This document shows, piece after piece, positions 24,412 through 35,852 of a stretch of 64,000 nt of DNA. The notes beneath the pieces were generated by a model. The model was not told the DNA's origin, ran no database searches, and worked only from the letters and a program-made list of their open reading frames with translations. How positions within the stretch are numbered: position 1 is the first letter of the stretch; each line of letters opens with the position of its first letter. The stretch is taken from the NCBI GenBank assembly GCA_038025085.1, contig CM076144.1:44737001-44801000 (forward strand), in the 5' to 3' direction. This stretch comes from Tetragonia tetragonoides (Eukaryota > Streptophyta > Magnoliopsida > Caryophyllales > Aizoaceae). Both the position numbers and the translations under genes were made by a program.

Positions 24412-25030
24412 TAGTTGAGATGGTGACTGTGTTAAAGTTGGTCCTCACTTACCTGAGTTTAAGCCCTGCTTGCCCACACACTTCTAGTGTTTTTACCTTG
24501 CCAACATATTTCATTATTGTAAGGAATTTACATTGTTAGATTTCTATTAACAAAAACAAAAATGTGTGTGGACTTAGTTTATGGTGGACCAATATTTGGA
24601 GTCACCCCCTATTTCACCTGGAGCCACCCCTTTTAAAAGTGAAGCCACCCCTACTTCACCTAGGGCCACCCCTCAAATTTATACTTGGCACTACCCCTAC
24701 CTCACCTGGAGCCACCCCTACTTTACCTGGAGCCATCCCTTACTTCACCTGGAGTCACCCCTCAAAATTACTTCACCTGGAGCCACCCTCTACTTTACCT
24801 GAAGCCACCCTCTACTTCACCTGAAGCCAACCCTCAAAATTACTTGATCCACGATAGACTAAGTCCACACAAGACATACTGATAGTTGAGACGATGACTG
24901 TGTTAAAGTTGGTCCTCACTTACCTGAGTTTGAGCCCTGCTTGCCACACACTTCTAGTGTTTTTACCTTGCCAACATATTTCATTATGGTAAGGAATTTA
25001 CATTGTTAAATTTTTATTAACAAAAATAGT
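24412..25030. repeat. 472-bp-spaced direct repeat enclosing a minisatellite
   Basis: A segment of about 145 bp (24414-24560: GATGGTGACTGTGTTAAAGT ... ATTAACAAAAA) returns at 24886-25028 with few changes. Its start and the TGAGTTTGAGCCCTGC string weakly resemble tRNA boxes, so a SINE origin is possible. Between the copies lies a C-rich minisatellite (24604-24840). Confidence 0.75.
24604..24840. repeat. About 22-bp minisatellite (CACCTGGAGCCACCCCTACTT)
   Basis: Roughly ten degenerate units of TTCACCTGGAGCCACCCCTA occur; some carry an extra AAAATTA insert. All three forward frames stay open because the unit lacks stops, which yields false Pro/Thr-rich proteins. It is bounded by the two copies of the 145-bp repeat. 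Confidence 0.85.
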
Positions 25031-25527
25031 TTTTAAATTATAGTTTTATAATTTTTGTATAGTCGGCAAATAAAACTAGTCATCAAAGTTAACTTTTTAA
25101 ACGAAAACACGACAACAAAATTTAGGCGGAGGCTAGGGTATTATGTAAATATTTACGAACTATTATTCTGCTTTTCAATACAAATATTCCGATTCCGCCC
25201 CTACTTGACATAAAAGAAATCTACTGTTAATGGTACTGTTATATATAAATAAATTTTGCGCAATTTGGTGAAAACCACCTTAACTGTTACACCTTTTGTT
25301 CAGTACCCCCTGAACTCTTGCTATTTGTTCAGTACCACCTTTAATGTTACAAACGCCGTGGAAGTCACCCCTTAAGTGAGTTTTCGACCAAATCTCCTAA
25401 TTTTCTTCCCATTTTACCCTCACGTGTCCCTCATGTGACTTTTAAATGATTTGACCAAATAATTAAATAAATTAAAAATAGAAATGTAAATAACTAAACT
25501 AATTAAACTAAGTTTATGGAATTGGGT

Positions 25528-25562
25528 TGCGCGCGCGCGCTCTCTCTCTCTCTCTCTCTCTC
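25528..25562. repeat. (GC)n(TC)n microsatellite
   Basis: Five GC units are followed by about twelve TC units, inside the long-TIR element just 5' of the PPR fragment. Confidence 0.95.
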
Positions 25563-25574
25563 TTCGTCCTCCAT

Positions 25575-25781
25575 TTTCGTCCTCAGCGATTGGTTCCAGA
25601 TTCCGTAACTTACACAACACTGCTTACCCATTTGAGCAAAAAAGATTGTGCAGAAGAAATCATCAAATGGCATGACTATATGGTTCTTAATGGAGTCATT
25701 CCTAATTCTCAGACGTACCTGTCCATTGTTCAGCCATTTGTTAGCAAAGAAAGAGCTCAACAAAGTAATAAACAAAATTGA
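25575..25781 (+). pseudogene. PPR protein fragment captured by the long-TIR element
   Basis: The frame reads LVPDSVTYTTLLTHLSKKD, then IIKWHDYMVLNGVIPNSQTY and FVSKERAQQ. The PDSVTYTTLL and GVIPNSQTY phrases, about 35 residues apart, are the helix-A openings of two consecutive pentatricopeptide repeats. PPR proteins bind organelle RNA. Only about 1.5 repeats are present, with no start of their own, no targeting sequence, and a stop at 25779-25781, so this is a captured piece rather than a gene. The parent locus is outside the window. Confidence 0.75.
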
Positions 25782-26526
25782 CAGATTTCAGGACTTTAAA
25801 TGTTTGTTTGTCCTGAAGAGCAAGTGGATCTTCTTCATCTGATTGTCACTTTGTCATTGTACTTTTCAAAATTCTCCCCTGATGTATAAATTCAATTTTG
25901 ATATTTCATTAATTCTTTCACTTAATTTAGCTCATGGGTGGACATACAGGCCAAAATGAGACTTGCAGTGCACCATTGTTGTTGGGTCGTGGGGAGCTGT
26001 GAGGGTGATGTTGAGTCGTGGGGAGGAGATGGTGGAGTGGGTCGTGCGGTGGTGGTGTAGTGGTGGGTTGTGCGGTGCTGGTGCAGTGCTTTGCCGTAAC
26101 GATTTAACATGCTTTAATGTCTGTAACAAAATGGAAGAGAGAGAAAGTGGAGAAAACACATTAATGGTAGAGGGAGAACAGATCAAGGTAGAAGAGAGGG
26201 AGAAGAGAGGAGAGTTGAGTGTTTTGGGAAAGGGGAAAATTCTTGGGTTTATTTGGTCAAACAATTTAATTACAAATAGATAAATAAAAGTTTGGTCAAA
26301 TCAGTTTTTAATTATTTGGTCAAATTATTTATAAGTCACATGAGGGACACGTGAGGGTAAAATGGGAAGAAAATTAAGAGATTTGGTCGGAAATTCACTT
26401 AAGGGGTGACTTCCACGACGTTTGTAACATTAAAGATGGTACTGAACAAATAACAAGAGTTCAGGGGATATTGAACAAAAGGTGTAACAGTTAAGGTGGT
26501 TTTCACCAAATTACGGTAAATAAAAA

Positions 26527-27070
26527 AAAACTTTAAACGAGATTTTACCTAATTATTTTAGTAATCTTTATTCTTTACCTATCAATATGACTTCATGATT
26601 TTGATCTTGTGATCAATTTTCTAAAAATTCTTATCCAAACAAAACTACCACTGGCCCACATATCACTAATCTGGTTCATGGGTGTCATCGCCCTTGCTGT
26701 GGTTCCCACTAAAAGTCCTAGTCGTCTTTTCTTTTTTCTCCTTTTGTTTTTCCTAAAGGCATTAAAATTTATTTTCTTGCACGGAAAATATTAAAAAGGA
26801 GAGAAAACGTGACATGACAATCTCTTCATCTTTTTCTTAGCTTATTTGATAGTCACATACATGTCATTACATGACAATCAACATACCAAAAAGTCTAAAA
26901 TACTCCAAAGTGAACCCATTATTCAAATGACAATTATACCCTTTTGGATCCTATTATAAATGGCAAGACCATGATCATTGCAATTTCCACATCTTACCTG
27001 TGCTTTCCTATTCTCTTTTTTTCTTTTAAAGAGTGTGTGTCCCCTTAAGTTTAAGAGCTAGCTAGCTAGG
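26527..27070 (+). promoter_or_regulatory. Promoter and 5' UTR of the DUF3700 gene
   Basis: TATAAA lies at 26955-26960, 110 bp before the start codon. The stretch just before the ATG contains AGCTAGCTAGCTAGG. The long-TIR element ends about 430 bp upstream of the TATA box. I see no clear defined operator. Confidence 0.6.
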
Positions 27071-30000
27071 ATGTTGGGAGTATTCAGCAGCTCAGTGGTG
27101 TCTCCACCAGAAGAGCTGGTGGCTGCCGGTAGCCGGACACCGTCACCGAAGACGAAGGCGGCGGAGCTCGTCAGCCGCTTCGTTGCCGGAAGCAACTCGG
27201 CCATGTCCCTTAAGGTTGGTGATGATGCTCAGTTGGCCTTTACTCATGAAGGGGAATCCCCTCTTCGCCCAAGGTAAACTTCTTACCATTTTCGGTATTA
27301 ATCACATAATCTATATATATGATCCACTCTGTTTATTTATTACTAATTTACTAGTAACTATTTTTTGGTGCATATACATTATTTAAAATTTAATTTAATC
27401 TAATTTAGTGAAAAAGAAGACGCTATATTCCATTTTACCGCTAGCACGATAAACTGACTTGGATTTATGTCCAATTTTCCCTTAGAGAAAACGTTTCATT
27501 TGTTTGGCATTTATATAGGAAAAAACAAGTAAATAAATGGAGTAACCGTGTGTAACATTTACCAAGAGGTTACATATACGACAAACTCTATTTGTTTCCA
27601 ACCAACACTCCCGGTCTTACATTCCACAAAGGACCGGAAAGAAACAAGCTTGAGAATTTTTTTTTCCTTTTTTTGAAAATAGGGTGCAAGTAAATGATTA
27701 TCGATTAAAAAACGAGTTTGAAAAATTAAACTTATTCCAAATCGCGGAACATGGTTACCCCTGCTTGAGAAGGGGTTAGGTCGATGGCCAAATGTTTAAT
27801 GGCCTTAGATAGGCTACTAGGCTAGCTAGATCATGTTGGGGCATCGCTATCATATTAAAAAAACACTAAATACTAAGGAGAGAATTGTAGGAGGTAAAAT
27901 ATTTAGAACTCTGGAATTGTAGGAGGTAAAATATTTAGAACTCTGAACCCAAAAATAAATAGTGGGGCGCTGGATTAGCCATCAGCTTCTAAGCTCTAAG
28001 GATCAAAAAGCATCATCTATAAAAGGTAGGAAAAAAAAACAATTAGAACTCTAAGTCGGATCATGATATGGATTCTGATCCTAATTAATAGGCTATGCTT
28101 AGTTCTATGTCGTAGTTTTTTTATTTTATTTTTAACGTATAATAGTTTTATTGGGACCCTTTTCTAATCACACATGGTGTGAAATTATTTTAATTTCACA
28201 CAAGCAAATAAAATTGTGACATATGGTAAATGACAGAACCTTTTTAGGGGGAAATATTTGACGATGGAGGGAATTGTAGGAGGTAAAATATTTCAGCTAG
28301 GAGGAAATACTGAGGATGGGAGGAAATACTGAGAATGAGAGGGAAACTGAAAATAGTAGTTAAACGTTCTCTAAAAATAAGAAGGAAAAAAACGAGAGCT
28401 TTACAGAAATGTTGTTAGCTACAAATATGCTATAGATAAATTTTAAAGGTTTACTTCATCTAGAAGTTGGACTGATAGAGTTTGATTATCAACAATAATA
28501 ATTGAACAAAAAAAAAAAAAGTAAGAGTATGAAGGAAGTATACTTCTAAGCAAGCATCAATTTTTTTTTTTTTGGTCTAATTAATGGAGTATGAATTATT
28601 ATTCTTATTGATGTGAATGGGGTATTGCCTATTGGTTTACTACTAATGATCAACGGGCTTATGGACTCTCTCTCTATTAGGCGGGGGGAGTAAATAAAGG
28701 GCCACAATGGTCACAAATTGAATGAGCCAAAGCCTAATTATTAAAATACCCGATTATAAATAAGATGTAAGTACTTGTCTAATTATTAAATAATACGACA
28801 TACATTTTGGAAAAATCTTAACATTTTTTTACGGTCTCCAATAATGCAATACTTTGGCTGTAAGATTATTTATCTATTTAAATGAATATAAAAAACATAA
28901 TTTTCCAAAAGTACTATTTAAAGTGAACCTAACAATAGTATTTTTACATTGTCAATCCTTATATTTTTTCATAAAACAATAGTCAAAGCTTACAAATTTT
29001 GACCTTCAAAAAGTAAATGTTCGAACTCGTTCACGAGCTTAACAGTCGAGCTCTTACTCGAGCTCGAGCTCACGAGCTTTCGTAATCGAGCTCGAGCTTG
29101 ATAATATTTTTTGAGCTCGACTCGTTTAGGCTCGGTAATAAAAATAATGCATTGATGTAAAAAGTGTCTTAAGGCTTTGGATTCCACGGCCTTTAATGAA
29201 ATCAGTTTCAGCATCTTATGGATGTTTGAGCCACTTGAAAGATCCCAAAGTAACCTTTCAATGTTAGATTCCCACAACCAGTAGTCCCACTTCCCACATC
29301 AAATACTCTACGCATGTAATTTACGTGTCAGAACCAATGACAAACTTATTTGACAATTGACATCTTTCCTCTATCCCTCCATGTAGACCTGTTAACTGGG
29401 TCGGAGGGGTGGGATTTGGGTCATGTCGGGTTAGGATTACAGCGGGTCAGGTCATTTCGGATTCGGGTTGAGAAATGTTCGATCCCAATCTAGTGTTGTC
29501 GGGTTCGGATCGACCTATCGGGTCGAGTGACCCAATAATATTATTTTTTTCTTCTTTAATTATATAGCCAATTTATGCTTTCAATTGGTATATTTGCCAA
29601 TTTATAACTTGTATTAACTACGTACGTATATTTTTACACATTTTGGTATGTATATACGACTATATGATATATTTTACACTTTTTTTTATTGTTCAATGAG
29701 TTGTGCTTTATATTTCCGTCAATTTTAGCGTAGTTAAAAGCAAAATTTCTTATTTTGAGAGAACAAATGAGAAAAAGTAAATGAAAGAAAGAAAAAAAGG
29801 TTTTATTTGTTTTTTAGGATATTTTAGTTGAACTTTTTGTTTATAATTTCAAATTGTTCTATTTTTCGGGTCAAACGGGTCGATCCACTAATGGTCAGGT
29901 TTGACCCAAAAAACACCGGGTTAATCGGGTTCGGATCAAACCGGATTTCGGGTCAGAAAATCAGTGTCAAGACCTTGAAAAAATGGGTCGGATCGGGTCG

Positions 30001-33000
30001 AAAATTGACAGGTCTTTCTCCATGTAATAAGAGATGGGTATCCTTTTACTTTACTATACTTTCCCCATTTTCACGCATTGTAGATATATGTTTGCCTCAT
30101 ATAAATACAAAGTTAAAAAATAAAATTTGTTTTGTGACCATTTTCCAAAAGTTTAATGCGTTAATACGTGAAATAGGATTATGGAGTAGAAAGGATCTTA
30201 TTCGATGGTAAATGTGATCTTCAAGTTACATTTATGTTCGCAAAAAGTCACCCCGTCTTACCAAGGACGGTCTTATATAAGTCTCGACAGAATGGCCACA
30301 CATAATTATGTTTAGATCAGAGCATTACTTGCACATAGTGAAAGTATTCGGTTGCTATTTTTATCCCAACCGATATAATGGTAAGTATTGACCGTGCTAA
30401 TATGTTACTATGGCATTCCAGTAAAAACCCATTGTCGCCCATAAAATTAGGTAAGATGTTAACATGCCAATTTCACTCATTCCATTATAAGCCTAACAAG
30501 GCTAAATATGCGAGAACATGGCTCGGAACGAAGTATCCACAATTCTCATTATTTCATAGCCACTCAACTTCCATCTGCCTACTTAAACATACCAATTTAG
30601 TGTTAATATGAATCTTTAAGTCATTCCAATTTAGGACTTCAAATATGGTAATGTCGCTTATAACGTGTCGTTCTCGGGAAGAGATTATTACACAGTTACC
30701 AACGGTCCATCGTCTAACATAACTAAGGGAGTTCACTCCAATTCACTCAAAAACAGGGTGGTAACTGTTTTATATTGTGAGCGAGGGACTATTAGTCCCG
30801 AACCAACTAATAATTTCTTGATCTAAGGAAGATTTTAGAATGTAAACGAATGTAACACAAATAACGTGTTCCGAGCCTGCATCATCATCCAAATACTTGA
30901 AACTCCTACAAAAGGAAAGATATGAAACTATGTAAACTTGATTGTTTAAAACCCTATCAAAAACTTAAAACTTACTTATCATTCAAACTTTCTGACAAGG
31001 TTAATTACAATCGGTCAAGGTTTTCCTTGTCATATCTACGTAAAATTTTATTGGTTGGAATTTATAAAAACTATAAACCAGAGTGATGCCACCCTTTGAT
31101 CAGTTTCTACGCGGATCTTCAGATCCACCTTTAATTAACTAAATGGAATTAATTTTTATTAAGTTGAGTGTCAATGCCTGGATATTTTGGTTGTAGCTAC
31201 TATATATTTTAAATTATAGTATGCCTGTTGGCTAGAATTCTGTTTTGTTGAATACAAAGTAATTTTCCTACTCAGCAAAAAGGTTAATTTTTTATGAATC
31301 ATCATGACAAAGCTTGATTCCTTGTGTTACAACTAAAGAAACATGAATCACAAGTTTCAACAAGTTTTAGTTACCAACTTGGTACTTGCAAGTACAAATC
31401 ATAATATTATACAAGTATTAACCTGAATTCCTTTGCTTGCAACTTGAATAACAAAATCGGTCGAAATTGAAGATGATAGAGGATACTTGATGATTAGCAT
31501 GTGTGTCTTAATGTTAATCTCCGATGCTTAATATACGGCCAGAAGTTCTTCTGTAAGACCGTGTCACAACAAGACGATCAAAAGTAACACTTATTTTTTC
31601 ATGGCAGATCATTTGCTGTAAAAGACGAGATATTCTGTTTGTTTGAAGGAGCCCTTCACAACTTGGGGAGTCTAAATCAATATTACGGATTGGCAAAGAC
31701 AGCCAACGAATCGATTTTGGTCATTGAAGCTTACAAAGCACTTCGTGATCGAGCACCACATCCTATAAACCATGTCATTAGTCATCTTGATGGAGACTTC
31801 TCTTTTATTGTTTTCGACAAGTCTACCTCTACCTTGTTTGTAGCTTCGGTAAGTACATCCATTGATTACATGAACCTTAAGCTACATTGCATTATATTTA
31901 TCACCTAATTTTTTATTTATTTTGGGGCAGGATCAATATGGTAAGGTCCCTCTATACTGGGGAATCACTGGTGATGGATATGTTGCCTTTGCTGGTGATG
32001 CAGACTTGCTTAAAGGTTCTTGTGGCAAGTCACTTGCCTCTTTCCCTCAAGGTGGGTTGGTGTATGATTGAGTATGACGTACTAATTAACATAATGGTGA
32101 TGTTTTAGCCAACAATAATGCAACTTTTGATATATTATTGGTGAAGAGATGACATTTGAGGCAAAGGGGGTAGGGGGTAAAAGAAAATTGAAGGAAAATA
32201 GTAACAAACTATGTTGATGAAATTTTGTACTGAATTTCTTTTCACTGAACAAAACTTATTTATTTTGAACCGATTTGAAAATTACTAAATACTTCAAGAA
32301 GAGGTTGAAGAGAACAAGGTCGTAATCTTAGGTCTACTTCGGTAGAATTAAAAGGGGGGAAATTGCCAAGATTTTCGTTTTTTCTCATTCTTTGTAAATT
32401 TCGGACCACTAATTCTTGGGATTTCGGATTATCTATTCCCCCCATTATGTTGGGCCTAAAAGAAGTTCTGCAAAGATGAACATGGTGTGTCTTGTACAAA
32501 TATTTAATTGAATGAACTTAGACATGTTTGCCTTAGAAAAGAAGTGTCTTTTACATCTATCCCATGCCTGAATTCTTTGATGGACAATTGTGACCATTCG
32601 TTTTACAGGGTGTTTCTTCTCCACTGTTATCGGAGAATTGAGGAGCTATGAAAATCCTAAGAACAAGGTTACCGCTGTTCCCGCCACTGATGAAGAGATC
32701 TGGGGTGCAACATTCAAGGTAAGATGATGGTACTTGAGATTTCAGTTTCAGAAGTTATCAAAGAAGAGATTATTAAATGGTACGGGGGCATTGCTCCCAC
32801 CTCTGGCAAAATAAGTGGAGTCCACTTAAAACCACCCCCCAAAACATGGTAATTGTGTGAGGTGGGAGTATGGTCCGGGACCATCTAACGGTTTGTCCGA
32901 TCGAAGACATAATTCTATCTGTTCTGTTGCTTCAATTGTAGCCCACTAGTTTGTTAATTTCCAGTAGTACTGTCCTACATGAATTAGGAAAAAATATCCT

Positions 33001-33420
33001 GGTAAAGTAAGCTACAATAAAGATTATTAGATACAATATGAAACTCTGGAAGCAGAGGATTGACAAAGACATATATCCAATAAGATACCAACAAAGTTGC
33101 TCAATAATATACAGATTCTGACAAAAACAAGGGAAATCATGGTGGGACTGGGACAAAACCATGAAAAATAGATAGTTTAGAATTAGGGGACCATACATTA
33201 TAGATGATAGTTCAGGTTTCCAACATATTTGGGAACTAATTTATTATGATGGGTCATCTCATATATATTTACTCTTGTGGAGATTTCATTGTCAACACAA
33301 CTGGAATCAAACATCATCCACAAATCCAGATTTATTGTTGCTTTGTGATGCTCATACATACTCTATGATTGAATGGCATTTCAGGTGGAAGGGCCAACAG
33401 TTTTGGCATCCACAAAGTAG
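27071..33420 (+). CDS. DUF3700 / TSJT1-like aluminium-induced protein (YGL and LRDR motifs)
   Basis: Exons: 27071-27273, 31608-31848, 31931-32051, 32609-32718, 33385-33420, joining to 236 residues plus stop, close to the family's usual 235-250. The protein belongs to the plant DUF3700 (GATase_7-like) group known as stem-specific TSJT1, Wali7 or aluminium-induced proteins. It carries the diagnostic YGL (residues 94-96) and LRDR (113-116), plus the opening LGVFSSSVVSPPEELVAAGS and VPLYWGITGDGYVAFAGDAD. The fold is that of class II glutamine amidotransferases, but there is no cysteine at position 2, so catalysis is unlikely. The biochemical role is unknown; relatives respond to metals, sugar starvation or stress. 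All splice sites are GT-AG. Intron 1 is 4.3 kb and contains repeats. An AATAAA lies at 33737-33742. It looks intact. Confidence 0.94.
27882..27945. repeat. 32-bp tandem repeat in DUF3700 intron 1
   Basis: GAATTGTAGGAGGTAAAATA... occurs at 27882-27913 and 27914-27945, with a partial third copy at about 28271-28294. Confidence 0.85.
29025..29140. repeat. GAGCTCGAGCT-rich repeat in DUF3700 intron 1
   Basis: Alternating and partly palindromic CGAGCT/AGCTCG words (TCGAGCTCGAGCT and similar) cover about 110 bp, a dispersed repeat type common in plant introns. The minus-strand 95-residue frame across it (28990-29277) follows the repeat and is not credible as a protein. Confidence 0.65.
29386..30017. 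mobile_element. 632-bp GGGTC-rich element with perfect 9-bp TSD
   Basis: CTCCATGTA flanks both sides exactly (29377-29385 and 30018-30026). The ends are short inverted matches (GACCTGTTAA at left, TTGACAGGTC at right). Both outer thirds are full of GGGTC/GGTCGG words (29397-29540 and 29865-30000), with an AT-rich middle. A 9-bp duplication suggests a Mutator-type transposase, but the terminal repeats are short. It is non-coding. Confidence 0.8.
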
Positions 33421-33765
33421 ATGTCGACGTCCCCGTCAACCTAGCTAGTGCCTCACAACTCACAATTATCTCACATTTAAAGACTTGTGGTAACGTCTGG
33501 TTGTGAAATGTCTGGAGGGAATCCCTGCTTGTATATATACAAGACGAAAGTGTTCGGGTTTTGTCGGTACACAGAGCTGATTTTACAGTTCACAAATCAA
33601 TTCAACCCTTTGTGTGATTTAAGATTGTAATGTAGGGTGTTATGTATGTCCAAGGACAGTAGCTGCTTATAATGTTGGGTGCCCGATCGTGTCTTATATA
33701 TGAATGTACAGCTATGTCCTGGTGTCCTGTGAGTCCAATAAATTTCGCCTTTAATAGTTTGGTGT
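33421..33765 (+). terminator. 3' UTR and poly(A) signal of the DUF3700 gene
   Basis: The trailer after the stop at 33418-33420 is about 330 bp, with AATAAA at 33737-33742 and T/G-rich sequence after it. The mRNA end is inferred, not shown. Confidence 0.6.
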
Positions 33766-33899
33766 ACCTCTCTGTAATTTAGAGATGAATTTGTGTAGCT
33801 CGTTCGTTTATCTTCTCTTGCTCGTTCGTTCAGCTGAGTTATTATTGCTATGCAGCTCGTTCGTTCATTTAAGATTGTAATATGTCTGTATTGATTTGT

Positions 33900-34030
33900 T
33901 TTGGTAACTTAGTATTAGAGTCATGGTGACCAAGCTACGTTAGCCTATTCAACGATATTAGCCTATGTGAGATTCGAACCCACACATTTAATCACACCAA
34001 TGAGCTTAATAGGCTTGTAAAGTCCAAATT
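33900..34030 (-). mobile_element. tRNA-derived SINE
   Basis: On the minus strand an A-box-like TAAGCTCATTGGTG (33996-34009) is followed after a tRNA-like spacing by a B box GGGTTCGAATCTC (33969-33981). Downstream sequence diverges from any tRNA. The ends are approximate. It is not a functional tRNA: no acceptor stem pairs. Confidence 0.6.
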
Positions 34031-34221
34031 TGAATAAGATAATCACGAAGTGAAATGAAACAATAAACAAGCAACGAAATGGAGCAGAACACCGGTGCAA
34101 TTTCCTTCGCAAACTATTTAAGTGTTAAGACACTATTGGGCCTTTAAAGAGTTATAAACTGAGCCTGCATAAGCCAGCCCAATAATCGTTTGCACCATCA
34201 CGCATCAAAGCTAAGAGTCTC

Positions 34222-34512
34222 AAATGTTTGGCGTAACTTGTGAGTAGCTTCTACTTTTCCCCCTATTTTCCTTCACAAATCTCCCACTCCACCTCCTCCT
34301 CACACTCATTTTCAACTTCCAAAAAGCTTAAAGCACCCCCTAATACCCCCTAGAAGCTCCAAAAGTAGAAGCATCAAATTGGAGCATCTACTTTTGGGCC
34401 TCCCAAGGGGTATTTTGAGCTTCTTAGAAGCAGAAAATAAGGGTGAGAAGGAGGTGCATGGAGAGGTTTGTAGGGAAAAGTAGAAACTCCTCACAAATTA
34501 GACCAAACACCA
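34222..34512. mobile_element. Fold-back MITE, about 290 bp
   Basis: The arms pair along most of the length. The left GTTTGGCGTAACTTGTGAG and AGCTTCTACTTTTCCCCCTA match the inverse of the right arm (GTTTGGTCTAATTTGTGAG, AGTTTCTACTTTTCCCTACA). Left CCACTCCACCTCCTCCTCAC pairs with GTGAGAAGGAGGTGCATGG. There is no coding content. CTAAGA on both sides (34211 and 34513) may be part of an imperfect target duplication. The superfamily is unclear (hAT or Tourist). Confidence 0.75.
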
Positions 34513-34789
34513 CCTAAGACACATCTACCTAGAATACTAGATCAACTTGAAATTCTGACAACTATATAGCTTGTAGGGAAACCAATCGGAAACAATATTG
34601 TGCGTAAGACAAATATGGCTACTGAAGTTTTGGTCTAATGGTCAAGATTTTACTAGGAATTTCAATTCGAATAAACTGATTTTCATAGAGTATCCCTAGG
34701 ACTCAAAGTACAAATTGAAGTACCAGTAGGACTTAAATTGTACTAATGTAATGCTTCTACCATTTATACATATACGTGTCAGGGCTTTT

Positions 34790-35043
34790 ATTCGGGGATT
34801 GCGGATGGTTTAGCTAAACAAGGGCTTCTTAGAGAGGAGGATTTATAGCTTGGTTTTTTATTGTCTTTGTTCTTCATTTAGCTTTCCTCATAAATGATCT
34901 CAATACTATACCAAACCCTTCCTAAAAGGTGGGGATGTAGAGGTGGGTGATATCATGACTTAACATGTTTTTGGGTTCTTTGTAATTGCGTCATCTCGGA
35001 GTTTTTATTAATAAAAAAATACCTAATTATCAAAAAAAAAAAA
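34790..35043 (+). mobile_element. 5'-truncated LINE end (RNase H tail)
   Basis: The frame at about 34794-34848 ends GIADGLAKQGLLREEDL, the last motif of a LINE RNase H, then comes a 190-bp 3' UTR and an A-rich tail (35032-35043). It is flanked by an imperfect target duplication around GTGTCAGG (34776-34783 and 35049-35056). It carries an RNase H like the LINE at 19200-23378, but need not be the same family. Confidence 0.75.
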
Positions 35044-35056
35044 TACTTGTGTCAGG

Positions 35057-35312
35057 ATTTTCATTTGGGTTGAGTCATTCTCTACATTATTCTCTCATAT
35101 GTTATCAGAGCAGAGGTTCTAGATAACCAAAAGAAAAAGAAAAATCACTCGTTTTTCTTTTGCTTTGAGGAACCAACGTTCTTTGCTCCTGCGAACCTAG
35201 CCTGTTGGTCGACACCACCACAATCCTCACTCACCTCTTCCCCTGTCGTTTCCTTGTACCAGGACGACACCTTCACCACTTCCTTATCGGTCACATCATC
35301 ACCTAGTACTCA
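35057..35312. other. Possible copia leader remnant
   Basis: GTTATCAGAGCAGAGG (about 35101-35116) resembles the tRNA-Met primer site that follows a copia LTR, but no LTR or gag could be defined next to it. The PIF/Harbinger element begins at 35313. Confidence 0.3.
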
Positions 35313-35852
35313 GAGCACCCTTATTGCTAGCACACCCAAAGTGTGCTTAAAACACTATTGAACTCTCTCTCCTCACATTTTAAGCACACCCCTCCCAAAT
35401 AAGCACACACTCAATTATCCCTATGTTGCTTAAAAAGCCCCACCCATATACCCCACAAGATTTTTATACCATCTTAACCCCAAAAACCTATTAAACATAC
35501 TTAAATATTATGAATTGTTTAACTAGTGTTAAATTCGGATAAATATAAATTATTCAATAAAATATTTTTATTTTCGAAATATATTATAAATAATAATAAT
35601 ATATTTTTCGAAAAATATTATAAATAATAAACATAATTTTTTTTCCCGATTTTTTTTCCAGACTTCTTTATTTGTTTCTAAAATTTTTGTAATGAAAAAT
35701 ATTTTGCTTATCAGAGGGGAATAATTTTGTAATAACAATAAAAATAATTATATAAATGCGAATAATTTAATTAAAAGTTAAAACATTACAGAAATAATAA
35801 AAAAAAAAATCTTAACATTACATAAAATATTAAATATGAAGCCATAAAATAA

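Larger units (their letters stand above)
25256..26517. mobile_element. Long-TIR (Mutator-like) element with a captured gene piece
   Basis: Terminal inverted repeats of about 220 bp (25262-25480 against 26280-26512) start AATTTGGTGAAAACCACCTT. Possible 9-bp target duplication: AAATAAATT (25247-25255) and AAATAAAAA (26518-26526), 7 of 9. The 800-bp inside has no transposase; it carries a (GC)n(TC)n microsatellite, a PPR gene fragment and a G-rich segment with GTCGTGGGGAG repeats. The whole resembles a Pack-MULE. Exact ends are uncertain by a few bases. Confidence 0.8.

Noticed and set aside
24564..24882. Three overlapping Pro/Thr/Ser-rich frames resembling a repeat protein
   Set aside because: All three forward frames are open because the minisatellite unit has no stop codon.
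28990..29277. 95-residue minus-strand frame
   Set aside because: It is built on the GAGCTCGAGCT repeat and lies inside the intron of the DUF3700 gene.
33960..34015. tRNA gene
   Set aside because: A and B boxes are present, but no acceptor stem or anticodon loop pairs, so it is better called a SINE.
34840..35056. A separate protein gene after the LINE RNase H tail
   Set aside because: Only a 3' UTR and A tail follow; no frame is open.
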